Source of the DNA: CAYPTB01 sp964413535
GTDB lineage: Bacteria > Planctomycetota > UBA1135 > GCA-002686595
Reading direction: 5' to 3'
NCBI GenBank assembly: GCA_964413535.1
Contig: CAYPTB010000054.1
Span: forward strand, 1-64,000
DNA length: 64,000 bases
Each line of letters begins with the position of its first letter. Position 1 is the first letter of the stretch. This document shows positions 26,982 to 35,766 of this stretch, piece by piece. The notes below the pieces were generated by a model. The model was not told where the DNA came from and searched no databases. It was given only the letters and a program-made list of their open reading frames with translations. A program made the translations under genes and the position numbers.

Positions 26982-27839
26982 TCAGCCGAGCAGTGCGCGC
27001 TCGTCGTCGCGCAGGAGGCCTTCGATCTCGCTGCGCAGATAGAGGTAGGTTTCTTTCGCGCGCGGGTGATCGGGTGAGGCGACGAGGAAGGCGCGGTTCA
27101 GGTCGGTGACGGCGACGCCGGGGAGGCGGTGCAGTGCTCCGCCGATCGGGGGCGTGTCGGCGGCGCAGGTCGGCGCGTCGCGCAATTGCACGAGGATGCC
27201 GGAGGGACGCAGGCTCGGGAGCACGGCGCCGCTGCGCGCGAGACGATCGAGGAGGCGCCCGACGGCTTCGAGACCGAGCTGCCGCTCCGCGCCGAGGGTC
27301 TTGCGCGACTCCGCGGAGGCCGTGATCGGGCCCCAGTCGTCGCCGGGGAGCTCGGTGTGGACCCAGCGGTCGAAGGGGATCATGCCGGCGAGCTCGCGCG
27401 TGACGAGCGCGCTCTCTCCGGCGTAGAGGCCGACGCCGCGCGCGGCGACGGCCAGGAGCTCGGGCGTCGACACGCCGGCCGCGCGCAGGTGGCAGGCGAG
27501 GTTCCACTCGCGCTCGGCGAGGCTCGCGCTGCGCGGGTGCGTGAAGCGCGCGCGGAGGCCGCGGAAGAGCGTCGTGTGGTACACGCAGAGGAGCGCGTGG
27601 CCGGTTCCGGCGCCGCGCGGTCGTTCGTGCACGCGCCCCGACTCGTCGGGCGTGCCGGGCAGCGGGAAGCGCACGATGCGGTCGGGGCCGACGTGGCCCA
27701 CGCCGCGCAGGTCGAGGAGCTCGGTCGCACGGGCCCACGTCGCGAGCCCTGCGGGGCGCAGGAGGTCGTCGATCGAGCGCGCGCCCAGGGCCGCGAGGTC
27801 GCTCACGCCGGCGGCGAAACGGATGCGATCGGACATCAT
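26982..27839 (-). CDS. lipopolysaccharide-kinase-like (InaA/KdkA-type) protein, possibly degenerate
   Basis: This protein has 285 aa, with adjacent ATG codons at 27839 and 27836. Segments such as HALLCVYHTTLFRGLRARF, EWNLACHLRAAGVSTPELLAVA and YAGESALVTREL follow the N-lobe of small-molecule kinases that phosphorylate lipid A core sugars. The catalytic loop region reads LRPSGILVQL and the metal-binding region VTDLNRAFL. The usual catalytic Asp and Asn of the loop are not evident, so it may be inactive or divergent. It is divergent from polA, with only 52 bp between them. Confidence 0.5.
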   Translation of the reverse strand: MMSDRIRFAAGVSDLAALGARSIDDLLRPAGLATWARATELLDLRGVGHVGPDRIVRFPLPGTPDESGRVHERPRGAGTGHALLCVYHTTLFRGLRARFTHPRSASLAEREWNLACHLRAAGVSTPELLAVAARGVGLYAGESALVTRELAGMIPFDRWVHTELPGDDWGPITASAESRKTLGAERQLGLEAVGRLLDRLARSGAVLPSLRPSGILVQLRDAPTCAADTPPIGGALHRLPGVAVTDLNRAFLVASPDHPRAKETYLYLRSEIEGLLRDDERALLG

Positions 27840-27891
27840 GCGGCGCAGGAGTCTACGGACCCGGCGCGCTCATTCCCCTATCCTCCTCGGC

Positions 27892-30600
27892 GTGAAACGG
27901 CTCTTCTTGCTCGACGGGACGGCGCTCGCCTATCGCTCGCACTTCGCGCTGGCCCAGTCGCGGCTGTCGACGGCCGACGGACGGCCGACGGGCGCGACGT
28001 ACGGGTTCACGACCACGCTGCGGCGCATCCTCGAGACGGAGGCGCCCGATCTCGTCGCCGTGGCGCTCGATGCGAAGGGGCCGACGTTCCGGCACGCGAA
28101 GTTCGCGGCGTACAAGGCCACGCGCGAGAAGGCGCCGGAGGAGCTCACGGATCAGATCGAGTTCATCCGCGAGGTCGTGCGGGCGCACGGCGTCGCGCTG
28201 TTCGAGGTCGCGGGCTACGAGGCGGACGACGTGATCGGCACGCTCGCGCGTCAGGGCGAAGCGGCGGGCTGCGAGGTGCTGATCGTCACGGGCGACAAGG
28301 ACTTCATGCAGCTCGTGAGCGAGCGCGTGCGGCTCTACAACGTCTTCAAGGGCGGCGAGGAGGTCGCGGTGCAGGGCCTCGAGGCCGTGCAGGAGAAGTT
28401 CGGGACGGATCCGGAGCACGTGATCGACGTGCTCGCGATCATGGGCGACGCGTCGGACAACGTGCCGGGCGTGAAGGGCATCGGAGAGAAGGGCGCGATC
28501 AAGCTGATCGAGGAGTACGGCTCGGTCGCGGGCGTGCTCGCGCACGTCGCGGAGCTCCCGCCGAAGGTGCGCGAGAAGGTCGAGGCGTCGCGGGAGCTGC
28601 TCGATCTCTCGCGCGAACTCGTGAAGATCGACACGGACGTGCCGCTGCCCGGGGGTTTGGCCTCGATCGGCCCGCCGGCGCCGGACGCGCGCGCGCTCTC
28701 GGCGCTCTTCAAGCGGCTCGACTTCCAGAGCCTGGTCGCGAAGGTCGCGCCGGCGCCGGAGGTGGCGCTCGAGCGCGACTACGCGACGATCCGCGACAGG
28801 GCGGGGCTGGAGGCGATGCTCGTCGAGCTGCGCGCGGCGGAGAGGTTCGCGGTGGACACGGAGACGACGTCGCTCTTCCCGCTCCAGGCGAAGCTCGTGG
28901 GGATCTCGTTCTGCGCGCGGCCGGGACGCGCGTTCTACGTGCCGTTCAACCTCGATCCGCCCGTGCTGCCCGGCGGGAAGGGCGAGCTGCTCGCGGCGCT
29001 GGCACCGCTGCTCACGGATCCGGCGCTCGAGCGCGTCGGTCAGAACTACAAGTACGACCAGCTCGTGCTCGGAGCCCACGGCGTGCGCATGCCGGCGCCG
29101 GCGTTCGACACGATGGTGGCGAGCTTCTGCGTGGCGGGCGCGTCGCGGCGGCACAGCCTCGACTCGCTGGCCCTGCACTACTTCGACCTGCACAAGATCA
29201 CGATCGCGTCGCTGATCGGCACGGGCAGGAAGGAGATCGGGATGGACGAGGCTCCGATCGCGCGCGTGTCGGAGTACGCGTGCGAGGACGCAGACGTCGC
29301 GCGCCGCCTGGCGGACGTGCTGGAGCGCGAGCTGGAGGAGGCGGGGTCGCTCGCGCTCTTCTACGACTTGGAGCTGCCGCTCGTCTCGGTGCTGGCGGGG
29401 ATGGAGGAGCGCGGCATCCGGCTCGACACGGATCTCCTGGCGGAGCTCGGGCGCGAGTTCGCGAGCGAGCTCGAAGGACTCGTCCACGGCATCCAGGAGC
29501 TCGCCGGGCGCAACTTCAACGTGAACAGCACGAAGGTTTTGGGCGAGGTGCTGTTCGAGGAGCTCCAGATCCAGCAGGGCTCGGGCGTGAAGCGCCCGCG
29601 GCGCACGAAGACCGGGTGGTCGACCGACGCGGCCACGCTGACGGAGAGCTACGGCGACGTGCCGATCGTGCAGCGGCTGCTCGAGTACCGCGAGCTCGCG
29701 AAGCTCGTGAGCACCTACGTCGACGCGCTGCCGCGCTACGTGAACCCGCGCACGGGACGCGTGCACTGCTCCTTCAGCCAGACGAGCGCCGCCACCGGGC
29801 GCCTCGCTTCGAGCGAGCCGAACCTCCAGAACATCCCCGTGCGCGGCCAGCGCGGACGCAGGCTGCGCGAGGCCTTCGTTCCGCGCGCGCCCGACGCGCA
29901 CGGCGAGTGGGTCTTCCTGGCGGCCGACTACAGCCAGATCGAGCTGCGCGTGATGGCCCACTTCTCGCGCGACGAGAAGCTCATCGCGGCCTTCGAGGCG
30001 GGTGACGACATCCACGCCGCCACGGCTTCGATCATCTTCGGCGTCCCGGCGGAAGCGGTCGACCGGAACATGCGCAGCCAGGCCAAGGTGATCAACTTCG
30101 GTCTCTTGTACGGCATGGGACCGCAGCGCGTCGCGCGCGAGACGAACATGACGCTCGGCGAGGCGCGCGAGTTCATCGAGCGCTACTTCGCGTCCTTCCC
30201 GCGCGTGCGCGAGTGGATCGAAGGGCTGAAAGCGCGAGCGCGCGCAACGGGTTGGGTCGAGACCCTGCTCGGACACAAACGCCGCGTGCCGGACATCCAG
30301 TCGCAGAGCCCGCGCGTGCGCGCGATGGCGGAGAACGCCGCCGTCAACGCGCCGATCCAGGGCACCGCGGCGGACATCATCAAGCGCGCGATGATCGATC
30401 TCGATCGCGAGCTCGCACAGTCGGGGCTGCACGCGGGCCTCTTGCTCCAGGTCCACGACGAGCTCCTGCTCGAGGTGCCCGAGCGCGAGTTCGACGACAC
30501 CGCCGCGATCGTGCGGGCGTGCATGGAGGGCGCCGTCCCCCTCGCCGTGCCGCTCAGGGTCGACTGCGGGCGCGGCCGGAACTGGCTCGAAGCGCACTGA
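27892..30600 (+). CDS. polA: DNA polymerase I
   Basis: This 902-aa three-domain enzyme acts in repair and Okazaki fragment processing. The 5'-3' nuclease domain (residues 1 to about 285) has FLLDGTALAYRSHFA, GYEADDVIGT and GDASDNVPGVKGIGEKGA. The 3'-5' proofreading domain keeps its metal residues (D322 and E324 in FAVDTETTSLF), so proofreading should be active. The polymerase domain has AADYSQIELR (D679), the RSQAKVINFGLLYGMG finger helix and QVHDELLLE (D856). The start is GTG at 27892 (VKRLFLLDG). Confidence 0.96.
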   Translation: MKRLFLLDGTALAYRSHFALAQSRLSTADGRPTGATYGFTTTLRRILETEAPDLVAVALDAKGPTFRHAKFAAYKATREKAPEELTDQIEFIREVVRAHGVALFEVAGYEADDVIGTLARQGEAAGCEVLIVTGDKDFMQLVSERVRLYNVFKGGEEVAVQGLEAVQEKFGTDPEHVIDVLAIMGDASDNVPGVKGIGEKGAIKLIEEYGSVAGVLAHVAELPPKVREKVEASRELLDLSRELVKIDTDVPLPGGLASIGPPAPDARALSALFKRLDFQSLVAKVAPAPEVALERDYATIRDRAGLEAMLVELRAAERFAVDTETTSLFPLQAKLVGISFCARPGRAFYVPFNLDPPVLPGGKGELLAALAPLLTDPALERVGQNYKYDQLVLGAHGVRMPAPAFDTMVASFCVAGASRRHSLDSLALHYFDLHKITIASLIGTGRKEIGMDEAPIARVSEYACEDADVARRLADVLERELEEAGSLALFYDLELPLVSVLAGMEERGIRLDTDLLAELGREFASELEGLVHGIQELAGRNFNVNSTKVLGEVLFEELQIQQGSGVKRPRRTKTGWSTDAATLTESYGDVPIVQRLLEYRELAKLVSTYVDALPRYVNPRTGRVHCSFSQTSAATGRLASSEPNLQNIPVRGQRGRRLREAFVPRAPDAHGEWVFLAADYSQIELRVMAHFSRDEKLIAAFEAGDDIHAATASIIFGVPAEAVDRNMRSQAKVINFGLLYGMGPQRVARETNMTLGEAREFIERYFASFPRVREWIEGLKARARATGWVETLLGHKRRVPDIQSQSPRVRAMAENAAVNAPIQGTAADIIKRAMIDLDRELAQSGLHAGLLLQVHDELLLEVPEREFDDTAAIVRACMEGAVPLAVPLRVDCGRGRNWLEAH

Positions 30601-30657
30601 GGACGGGAGGTGCCTCGGGAGCTCCAGTCCACACGCGCATCGGGCCGATCCAGCGCG

Positions 30658-30685
30658 TTGCAGCGGCAAGGCCTTGTCGTACAAT
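30658..30685 (+). promoter_or_regulatory. candidate sigma-70-type promoter for the ferredoxin gene
   Basis: TTGCAG (30658-30663) and TACAAT (30680-30685) are separated by 16 bp. The -10 box differs from TATAAT at one position; the -35 box is weaker. It lies about 130 bp before the ATG at 30817, in a short AT-richer patch of otherwise GC-rich intergenic DNA. Confidence 0.35.
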
Positions 30686-30816
30686 TGCTTGCGGCGCCCC
30701 TGGGGGCGTCGCGGACAGGCTGCTGAACCTGCCACAAGTCCTTGTGCGCGAGGAAGTTGTGGTAGGTTTGCGCCCCGAACTGCGCCGACCCGGCCGCCGA
30801 GCTCTCCCGCCCACCG

Positions 30817-32001
30817 ATGACCGAGACCGCCCTAGAGAAGACCGTCCAAGAGGCCTTCCGCGTCGATCCCGTGCTGTGCATCGCGTGCGACGCGTGCTGC
30901 CAGGACTTCCCCGAGATCTTCTACATGGGGGGCGACCAGAAGGCGCACGCGCTCGATACGCACCCGGTCGACCTCTACAACGCGCGCACGGTCGTCGAGG
31001 TCTGCCCGACGGACGCGATCCTGTTCTCGGGCGAGCTGCCGCCCGCCGAGGACCTCACCAAGCTCGAGGAAGTGCCGGGCTGGGAGCTCGAGTGGTCGCG
31101 CTGGCGCGGAGTCGAGGAAGACCGCCTCGAGCGCGATCGCCGCTACGGCCGCGACTACACGGTCCTGGAGGAGAAGGGCTTCATCCACGTCACGTTCCGC
31201 TTCCCGACGCGCGTCCCCGCCGTGCGCGACCGGTTCCGGTACGGGCTTCCGGAGAAGATGCCCATCTACCGCAATCACGTGCAGCTCGACGGCCACGCGT
31301 TGCTCGTCGCGGGTTGGCTGACGGATCCCAAGGTGCGCGCGCTCACGCACACGACGAGCTCCTTCCCGGGTCAGTTCATGACGACGCTCGATTTCGACGA
31401 GCGTCTCCAGTTCCACGGGATGCGCAGCCGCTTCGACGCGCACGGCCAGCTCGAAGTCGTGCTCTTCACGGATCCCGTAGTCGCCGAGACCTGGCAGTGG
31501 AAGGCGCACTTCATCACCGAGAAGTGCACGGCTTGCTCGATCTGCGAGCGCGTCTGCCCCACGAACGCGATCACGAGCGGCGAGATCTACTTCATCGATC
31601 CGGACCTGTGCATCAACTGCTCGGTGTGCGGGGTCTACTGCCCGTTCGACGCGATCGACGACAACAAGGACGTGCTCGTCGAGCGCATCAAGGTGAAGCA
31701 GATCCCGAAGGCCCTGGTGCACGAGGAGCTGTGCACCGGCTGCGAGTTCTGCGTCGACGTGTGCCCCTTCGAGGCGATCGTCATGCAGCCCTACGAGGAC
31801 GGACAGACCGGCGCTGCCGCCGCTCCCCTCCTCTACTCGGTGCCGCAGACGAGCCAGGTCGCGGTGGTGATCGAGAAGAACTGCGTGTCCTGCAAACTGT
31901 GCGAGCAGGTGTGCATCAAGGACGCCATCGAGGTCCCGCGCGCGCACCAGTTCGAGGACATCGGCATGTCCTTCATGCACTACCTCTCCGACGACCACTG
32001 A
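30817..32001 (+). CDS. multi-cluster 4Fe-4S ferredoxin-like protein with central unknown domain
   Basis: This 394-aa protein starts with a ferredoxin segment (CIACDACCQDF, Cys21/24/27/28, with Cys63 in EVCPTDAI). A central region of about 140 residues without cysteine motifs follows (FIHVTFRFPTRVPAVRDRF, QFMTTLDFDERLQFH). Four further cluster motifs come next: CTACSICERVCP (from 237), CINCSVCGVYCP (265), CTGCEFCVDVCP (306) and CVSCKLCEQVCI (356). This is enough for up to five 4Fe-4S clusters. It has no signal peptide or membrane segment, so it is probably a cytosolic electron carrier. It stands alone, with no oxidoreductase partner next to it. I do not recognise the central domain. Confidence 0.7.
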   Translation: MTETALEKTVQEAFRVDPVLCIACDACCQDFPEIFYMGGDQKAHALDTHPVDLYNARTVVEVCPTDAILFSGELPPAEDLTKLEEVPGWELEWSRWRGVEEDRLERDRRYGRDYTVLEEKGFIHVTFRFPTRVPAVRDRFRYGLPEKMPIYRNHVQLDGHALLVAGWLTDPKVRALTHTTSSFPGQFMTTLDFDERLQFHGMRSRFDAHGQLEVVLFTDPVVAETWQWKAHFITEKCTACSICERVCPTNAITSGEIYFIDPDLCINCSVCGVYCPFDAIDDNKDVLVERIKVKQIPKALVHEELCTGCEFCVDVCPFEAIVMQPYEDGQTGAAAAPLLYSVPQTSQVAVVIEKNCVSCKLCEQVCIKDAIEVPRAHQFEDIGMSFMHYLSDDH

Positions 32002-32038
32002 GCGTCGTCGAGCCAGGGCCGCGGGGCCGAGGACAGAT

Positions 32039-32059
32039 GAAAGGCGCTCGTCGCCTTTC
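32039..32059 (+). terminator. hairpin after the ferredoxin gene
   Basis: GAAAGGCG (32039-32046) pairs fully with CGCCTTTC (32052-32059) over 8 bp with a 5-base loop, 38 bp past the stop at 32001. It has the shape of an intrinsic terminator without a long T-tract. Confidence 0.5.
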
Positions 32060-32147
32060 CCAAGGAGCCCGGGTCGCGGCGAGCCGCCCTCCGCGGTCGC
32101 GGTCGCGTGAGCCGTCCTTCCCGTGACCTCCCGGCAGGAACCGATCC

Positions 32148-32465
32148 ATGCATGCCCAGGCCCCCGCCGATCCGCTCTCGAACGCACGGACCGAGGCCCA
32201 GCTTCCCGAGCTCTCCCGCACGGACTCGGGGCTGCGCATCCTCCACAGCGCCGTGCTGGCCGTCGCGCTGCACTTCGTCCTCGGCATCCTGACGATCCTC
32301 GTGCTGCTCGAGCTCGTCCTCGGTCTCGTCCACCGCCGCGCGCCGCACCCGCGACTCCAGGCCTTCGGCGCCGGCTTGACGAGCTACGTCGCGAGCATCC
32401 TGCGCTACCTGACCTTCAACGCGCAGACGCCGCCCTTCCCGTTCAGCGATCTCTCGGACGCCTAG
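32148..32465 (+). CDS. DUF4389-family small membrane protein
   Basis: This is a 105-aa protein. AGGAA at 32136-32140 gives a good ribosome site for the ATG at 32148. One long hydrophobic segment (AVLAVALHFVLGILTILVL) is followed by LVHRRAPHPRLQAFGAGLTSY and the C-terminal motif VASILRYLTFNAQTPPFPF. This end is typical of DUF4389 proteins, whose function is unknown. It lies alone between a terminator hairpin and a methyltransferase gene. Confidence 0.7.
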   Translation: MHAQAPADPLSNARTEAQLPELSRTDSGLRILHSAVLAVALHFVLGILTILVLLELVLGLVHRRAPHPRLQAFGAGLTSYVASILRYLTFNAQTPPFPFSDLSDA

Positions 32466-32608
32466 GAGGGAGCGCGCCGCTCCCCGCTGCAGGGAATCGA
32501 GGGTCTTCCGGCCGACGCAACCCGCTACGCCGATGGGTCAGGTCCCCTCGATTGCGAAAAAGGCAAGCGGTAGGGCGTGCTGGGTCGTCGCGCGCCTAGG
32601 ATGCCGCG

Positions 32609-33466
32609 ATGACCCAAGCTCGAGACGACTTCGGCGCGACACAGCGGGCGGCCTGGGACTCCGTAGCGGACGGCTGGCGCGAGTGGTGGCCCGTCTTCGA
32701 GGAAGCCTGGGGCGAGACCTCTCGGCGCCTGGTGGAGGCGGCCGAGGTCGCTCCCGGCGCGCGCGTGCTCGACGTCGCGACGGGACTGGGCGAACCGGCG
32801 ATCACCGCAGCTCGACGCGTGGGACCGTCGGGCTTCGTCCTCGGAACGGACCTTTCGCCGGAGATGTTGGAGCACGCGCGCGAGCGAGTCCGGGAGGCAG
32901 GACTGCGCAACCTCGAGTTCACACAATGCGACGCGGAGGAGCTCGACTTCGAGGGGGACGCCTTCGACGCCGCGCTCTCGCGCTTTGGCCTGATGCTGCT
33001 CCAGAATCCCGAGCGCGCGCTGGCGGCGATCCACCACTCGCTCGGACCGAACGCGCGCTTCGCGGCGTCCGTCTGGGGTACGTCCGAGGAGGTCCCCTTC
33101 CTCTCCCTGCCGGGTCGGGTCGCGCGCTCGCTGTTCGGCCTCTCCGACCCCGATCCGGAGCTGCCCGGTCCCTTCCGTCTAGGTCGCGAAGGGGAGCTCG
33201 CTCGGCTCTTCGCGAGCACGGGCTTCACGGACGTGCGGTGCGAGCGGGTCGCGATGCAAGTCGAATTCGAATCGCCCGCGATGTACGTCTCGGCCATGGG
33301 CGACCTGTCGAACTCCCTGCGCCAGATCCTCGAGGAGCGCACGGAAGGCGAGCGCGAGGACTTCCAGAGCTCCCTCACGCGCGAAGTCGAGGGCCTCCGA
33401 GGAGCGGACGGAAGGGTCGTCTTCGAGAACGCGGCGTGGATCGTGTCCGGCGCGAAGCCCGGCTGA
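32609..33466 (+). CDS. class I SAM-dependent methyltransferase
   Basis: This 285-aa protein has a Rossmann-fold methyltransferase core: motif I VLDVATGLGEPA (about 53-64), the acidic residue of motif II in GTDLSPEML, the CDAEELDFEGDAFDAALSRFGLM region and a motif IV-like loop. It resembles ubiquinone/menaquinone or small-molecule methyltransferases of the UbiE type, but the substrate cannot be deduced. The organism makes menaquinone by the futalosine route, so a quinone role is conceivable, though not supported by the neighbours. It converges with the GNAT gene at 33473. Confidence 0.82.
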   Translation: MTQARDDFGATQRAAWDSVADGWREWWPVFEEAWGETSRRLVEAAEVAPGARVLDVATGLGEPAITAARRVGPSGFVLGTDLSPEMLEHARERVREAGLRNLEFTQCDAEELDFEGDAFDAALSRFGLMLLQNPERALAAIHHSLGPNARFAASVWGTSEEVPFLSLPGRVARSLFGLSDPDPELPGPFRLGREGELARLFASTGFTDVRCERVAMQVEFESPAMYVSAMGDLSNSLRQILEERTEGEREDFQSSLTREVEGLRGADGRVVFENAAWIVSGAKPG

Positions 33467-33472
33467 GCGGGC

Positions 33473-34465
33473 TCACACGAGATCGCTGTCGGCCAGCGTG
33501 AACCACCAGTGGTCGCGCAGCCAGAACAGGCTGTAGTTCGGGTCGAACGTGCGGCCGACCATGTTGTAGGGGGTCGGCCACACGAGGAAGCCCCACTCCT
33601 GGAAGCGCTCGAACCAGCTCGACCACTCGGGCAGGAAGAGCCCGACGACCTTCACCCGGTCGGCGCGCGCGCGGGCGAGCATGGCTTGCTGGAGCGCTTC
33701 GGCCACCTCCCGCTCGTCCGGCGGCACGAGGAAGTCCGCGACGAGGCCCATGTCCGGAACGATCCAGTCGCCGGCGCGGTACACCGCATAGCCCAGCAAG
33801 CTCCCGCCGCCGCGCACGGCGTAGAGCGTGTACGCGTGCTTCGGGTTGTCGACGAAGCGCCAGTTCAGGAAAGCGGGGTCGCGAATCGTGCTCGTGCCCC
33901 AGCCGACCTTGCAGCGGTCGTAGAGCGGATCGACGTCGTGATCGAAGCGCTCGATCTCCTCGACCTCGGGCGGGAGTTCGACGCTCCCGGGTCCCGGCTC
34001 GCGCGCGAGCGCCGTCTGCGTGCGGTACATGTGGTAGTGGAGGAAGAGCTTCCCGATCCGGAACGCGTTCTCGATCGGCCACCCGTAGTGGACGACGTCC
34101 TTCGGCTCGTGCGGCCCACCGTAGGCGTCGAAGAAGGGCAGCGCCGTCTGCACGAAGAGTCCCGGCGCCTTGAGCCCCATGCGGTGGTCGGGATGGACCA
34201 TCGAGTCCACGATCTCCGCGAAGGTGCGCACGCGACCGTCCATCCACGCGCGATAGGGACGAGCGGCGTACTGAGCGACGACCTTGCCCTCCGTCAGCGC
34301 GACCCAGATGCGCCAGCCCGCCGGATTCGCTTCGTAGGTGTACTTCCACTCCGCGATGGTTCGCGCGGGACGATCCGAGCCGGGTCGCCCGAAGCAGACC
34401 TCGAAGGTCTCGAGCAGGGAAGGCAGGTCCTCCCCACGGAACTCGCGGATCTCGTAGTCGGCCAT
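33473..34465 (-). CDS. GNAT-family acetyltransferase paralogue 3
   Basis: This 330-aa protein starts ATG at 34465 (MADYEIREFRGEDLPSLLE). A two-part GNAT-like layout is seen, with ANPAGWRIWVALTEGKVVAQYAA in the first half and RDPAFLNWRFVDNPKHAYTLY in the second. It ends FWLRDHWWFTLADSDLV. It is most like the gene at 17855-18847 at the C-terminus and like 18844-19863 at the N-terminus (ANPSGWRIWLAVS). It is paired tandemly with the next gene, with two bases between the stop of that gene and this start. Confidence 0.7.
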   Translation of the reverse strand: MADYEIREFRGEDLPSLLETFEVCFGRPGSDRPARTIAEWKYTYEANPAGWRIWVALTEGKVVAQYAARPYRAWMDGRVRTFAEIVDSMVHPDHRMGLKAPGLFVQTALPFFDAYGGPHEPKDVVHYGWPIENAFRIGKLFLHYHMYRTQTALAREPGPGSVELPPEVEEIERFDHDVDPLYDRCKVGWGTSTIRDPAFLNWRFVDNPKHAYTLYAVRGGGSLLGYAVYRAGDWIVPDMGLVADFLVPPDEREVAEALQQAMLARARADRVKVVGLFLPEWSSWFERFQEWGFLVWPTPYNMVGRTFDPNYSLFWLRDHWWFTLADSDLV

Positions 34466-34467
34466 GG

Positions 34468-35478
34468 CTAGGCGAGATCCGTGTCGGCGAGCGTGTAGTA
34501 CCAGTGGTCGTACAGCCAGCGCATCGACGTGCGCTTCTGGAAGCTGCGCGCCGCGAGGAAGAAGTTCTTGCGCAGGCGTCGGGCATGGAAGCCCGCGCGC
34601 TGCAGGACGATCCACTCGGGCGCCGTCTCGGGCGCGAGTGCATGGAGCTCGTCGACGCCCGCCTCGCGAGCACGGGCCGCGAGCCACGCGAGGAGCGCGG
34701 ACGCCGCGCCCTCGTCGTCGGGCGGGACCAGCCAATCGCAGACGAGCCCGACCCCGCGCTCGCCGTCGAAGTCACCGGTCCGGAAGACGGTCATTCCGAC
34801 CAGCTCCCCGGCGCGCCGAGCGAGCGCGCGCGCGTAGGTCGCTTGGGGGCGATCCACGAAGCGCCAATCGAGCTGGGCTCGATCGCGGACCGCGACGGCG
34901 CCGCGGCCGTCGGCGCAACGGGTGGAGAGCGCATCCACGGCGTCGGGAAAACGCTCGACCTCCTCCACCGCGACCCCGCCCGCGCCTCCGATGCGCAGCC
35001 GGGAGAGGGGCGACCTCGTCGCGAGCTGCGTGCGGACGACCTCGAGCTTCAGGAGCTCGTTCCCGATGCGCCAGGCCTCCGGCGTCGGCATCCCCCACAC
35101 GATCGGAACCCGCTCCGGGCCCGACCCGCCGACGGCCTCGGCGAAGGCTCGGGCGGTCCGCACGGCCACGCCCGGATTGCACAGCCCGCGCCGGCGCTCC
35201 GGATCACCCATCCAGCGGGTGACCAGGCCGAAGCACACCGTCTCGCCCTCCATGAGCACCCGGGCTCCCCGTGCCGCGACGAGCCCCACGACGCGCCCGT
35301 CCTCGTCCAGGGCCAACCAGACGTGGGATCCCGAAGGGTTGTCGCGGAACTCCCAGTTCCACTCCGCGGCGCCGGGAGCGCGTCCCGACGCCCGGCCGAG
35401 CGCCGCGAGGACCGACGTCTCGTCCCCGGGTTCCAAGGGACGGATCGAGAGCGTCGGGAGGTCGGCCGGAAGAGCCAT
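34468..35478 (-). CDS. GNAT-family acetyltransferase paralogue 4
   Basis: This 336-aa protein starts ATG at 35478. The sequence opens LSIRPLEPGDETSVLAALGRA, then RDNPSGSHVWLALDEDGRVVG. The second half has VRDRAQLDWRFVDRPQATYAR, GLVCDWLVPPDDEGAA and APETAPEWIVLQRAGFHARR. It ends LYDHWYYTLADTDLA. It forms the second tandem pair of this family in the window and is upstream of paralogue 3 in one probable transcript. The substrate is unknown. Confidence 0.7.
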   Translation of the reverse strand: MALPADLPTLSIRPLEPGDETSVLAALGRASGRAPGAAEWNWEFRDNPSGSHVWLALDEDGRVVGLVAARGARVLMEGETVCFGLVTRWMGDPERRRGLCNPGVAVRTARAFAEAVGGSGPERVPIVWGMPTPEAWRIGNELLKLEVVRTQLATRSPLSRLRIGGAGGVAVEEVERFPDAVDALSTRCADGRGAVAVRDRAQLDWRFVDRPQATYARALARRAGELVGMTVFRTGDFDGERGVGLVCDWLVPPDDEGAASALLAWLAARAREAGVDELHALAPETAPEWIVLQRAGFHARRLRKNFFLAARSFQKRTSMRWLYDHWYYTLADTDLA

Positions 35479-35766
35479 CGAGCGGCGCGAACGCGCGCAG
35501 CGGAGGTCGGAGCGGAAGGGGCCGAAGGGTACTTCCTGGCGCGCGGGTCGGAAACGCTCGGGCGAGCTGGAAAGCCGCGCACGTCGAACTCCCCGCGGAG
35601 CCTTTCGCGCGAATCTCGCGCGACTCGCCCCCACACGGATCCCCGGGCATGCCTATACTCGTGTGGTCCCCAGTTACCCCGATCCGTCCTCCGACGACCG
35701 CGGCCCTTTCCCTTGCGGTTGCCGGCATCTGTGCCCCACGCACCGAGCGTTCCCCGAGGCGATTTC

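Noticed and set aside
26982..27839. A confident call of active Kdo/heptose kinase
   Set aside because: The kinase-like N-lobe is recognisable, but the usual catalytic-loop Asp and Asn are not evident, so only a cautious family-level call is given.
30710..30760. A possible third copy of the MITE-like end (CAGGCTGCTGA near 30717)
   Set aside because: The match covers only about ten bases. The rest of the terminal repeat and the interior are absent.
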